Below, piece by piece: positions 33,390 to 33,456 of a stretch of DNA of 33,456 bases. Numbering within the stretch: position 1 is the first letter of the stretch; each line of letters starts with the position of its first letter. The position numbers were made by a program, and so were the translations under genes. This DNA comes from Bacteroidota bacterium (GTDB taxonomy: Bacteria > Bacteroidota > Bacteroidia > Sphingobacteriales > Sphingobacteriaceae), in the NCBI GenBank assembly GCA_013286235.1, contig JABDGE010000040.1:1-33456 (forward strand), in the 5' to 3' direction. The notes under the pieces were generated by a model. It was given only the letters and a program-made list of their open reading frames with translations. It ran no database searches and was not told where the DNA came from.

Positions 33390-33455
33390 TCATTTCAGCC
33401 CCAAATGGTATAGATTATTGGCATTGCCACGCATTACCATACGGGCAATTTCCAG
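33390..33455 (-). CDS. Possible C-terminal end of a minus-strand gene, cut by the window edge
   Basis: An open frame of 21 codons reads LEIARMVMRGNANNLYHLGL then Lys-stop (TGA at 33390-33392). Composition is protein-like and the position, facing the NTF2-like gene across a hairpin-rich spacer, fits a convergent gene. It is too short to identify. Confidence 0.3.
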   Translation of the reverse strand: MEIARMVMRGNANNLYHLGLK

Positions 33456-33456
33456 G

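Overview
The window looks like the chromosome of a Bacteroidota species, probably Sphingobacteriaceae and perhaps Mucilaginibacter-like. The genus is inferred from style, not from a marker gene. Supporting points are a secreted protein with a type IX secretion/gliding-type C-terminal domain, Bacteroidota-type -7 promoter motifs (TAnnTTTG), a lack of strong Shine-Dalgarno sequences, about 800-residue two-half MacB/FtsX-like permeases, and C-rich/G-rich palindromic intergenic repeats.

Three quarters of the window (472-25745) is a minus-strand head-to-tail array of ten full-length paralogous ABC-transporter permeases. They are called P1 to P10 here from left to right, and transcription runs P10 to P1. 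Each has one N-terminal membrane helix, a periplasmic MacB-like core, three helices, a linker helix, a second periplasmic core and three more helices. Every protein keeps two copies of the coupling motif R-x-K/R-E-x-x-x-R-K-x-x-G and ends in NP-x4-L-(K/R)-x-E. No ATP-binding subunit, membrane-fusion protein or regulator lies among them. By eye there are three groups: class A (P1, P6, P7, P8), class B (P3, P4, P5, P9, P10, with P4/P5 a close tandem pair), and the outlier P2.

The spacers between the permeases (about 105-200 bp) are modular. Eight of the ten start codons are preceded by a tandem octamer satellite (YAATGAAC on the coding strand). It creates chains of ATG-AAC-stop mini-ORFs, the last of which often overlaps the permease start as ATGA. 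The other two genes (P6, P8) have instead a 134-bp element with palindromic ends that fills the spacer from the upstream stop codon to 3 nt from the start codon. Further palindromes sit just after several stop codons.

From 25746 to 27180 no convincing gene is visible. The stretch holds octamer satellites, an 11-bp tandem repeat and several inverted repeats. Beyond it are a minus-strand pair (a cupin and a membrane protein resembling the C-terminal helices of haem-copper oxidase subunit I), a plus-strand secreted adhesin-like protein with a type IX sorting domain, and a convergent small membrane protein. Next come a frameshifted AraC-family regulator, a PEP-mutase/isocitrate-lyase-family enzyme and an NTF2/SnoaL-like protein. 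The regulator and the enzyme gene share an 18-bp motif (17/18 identical) at exactly the same distance from a consensus -7 element, so they were probably co-regulated, most simply by the now-broken regulator. Both window edges cut a minus-strand gene.
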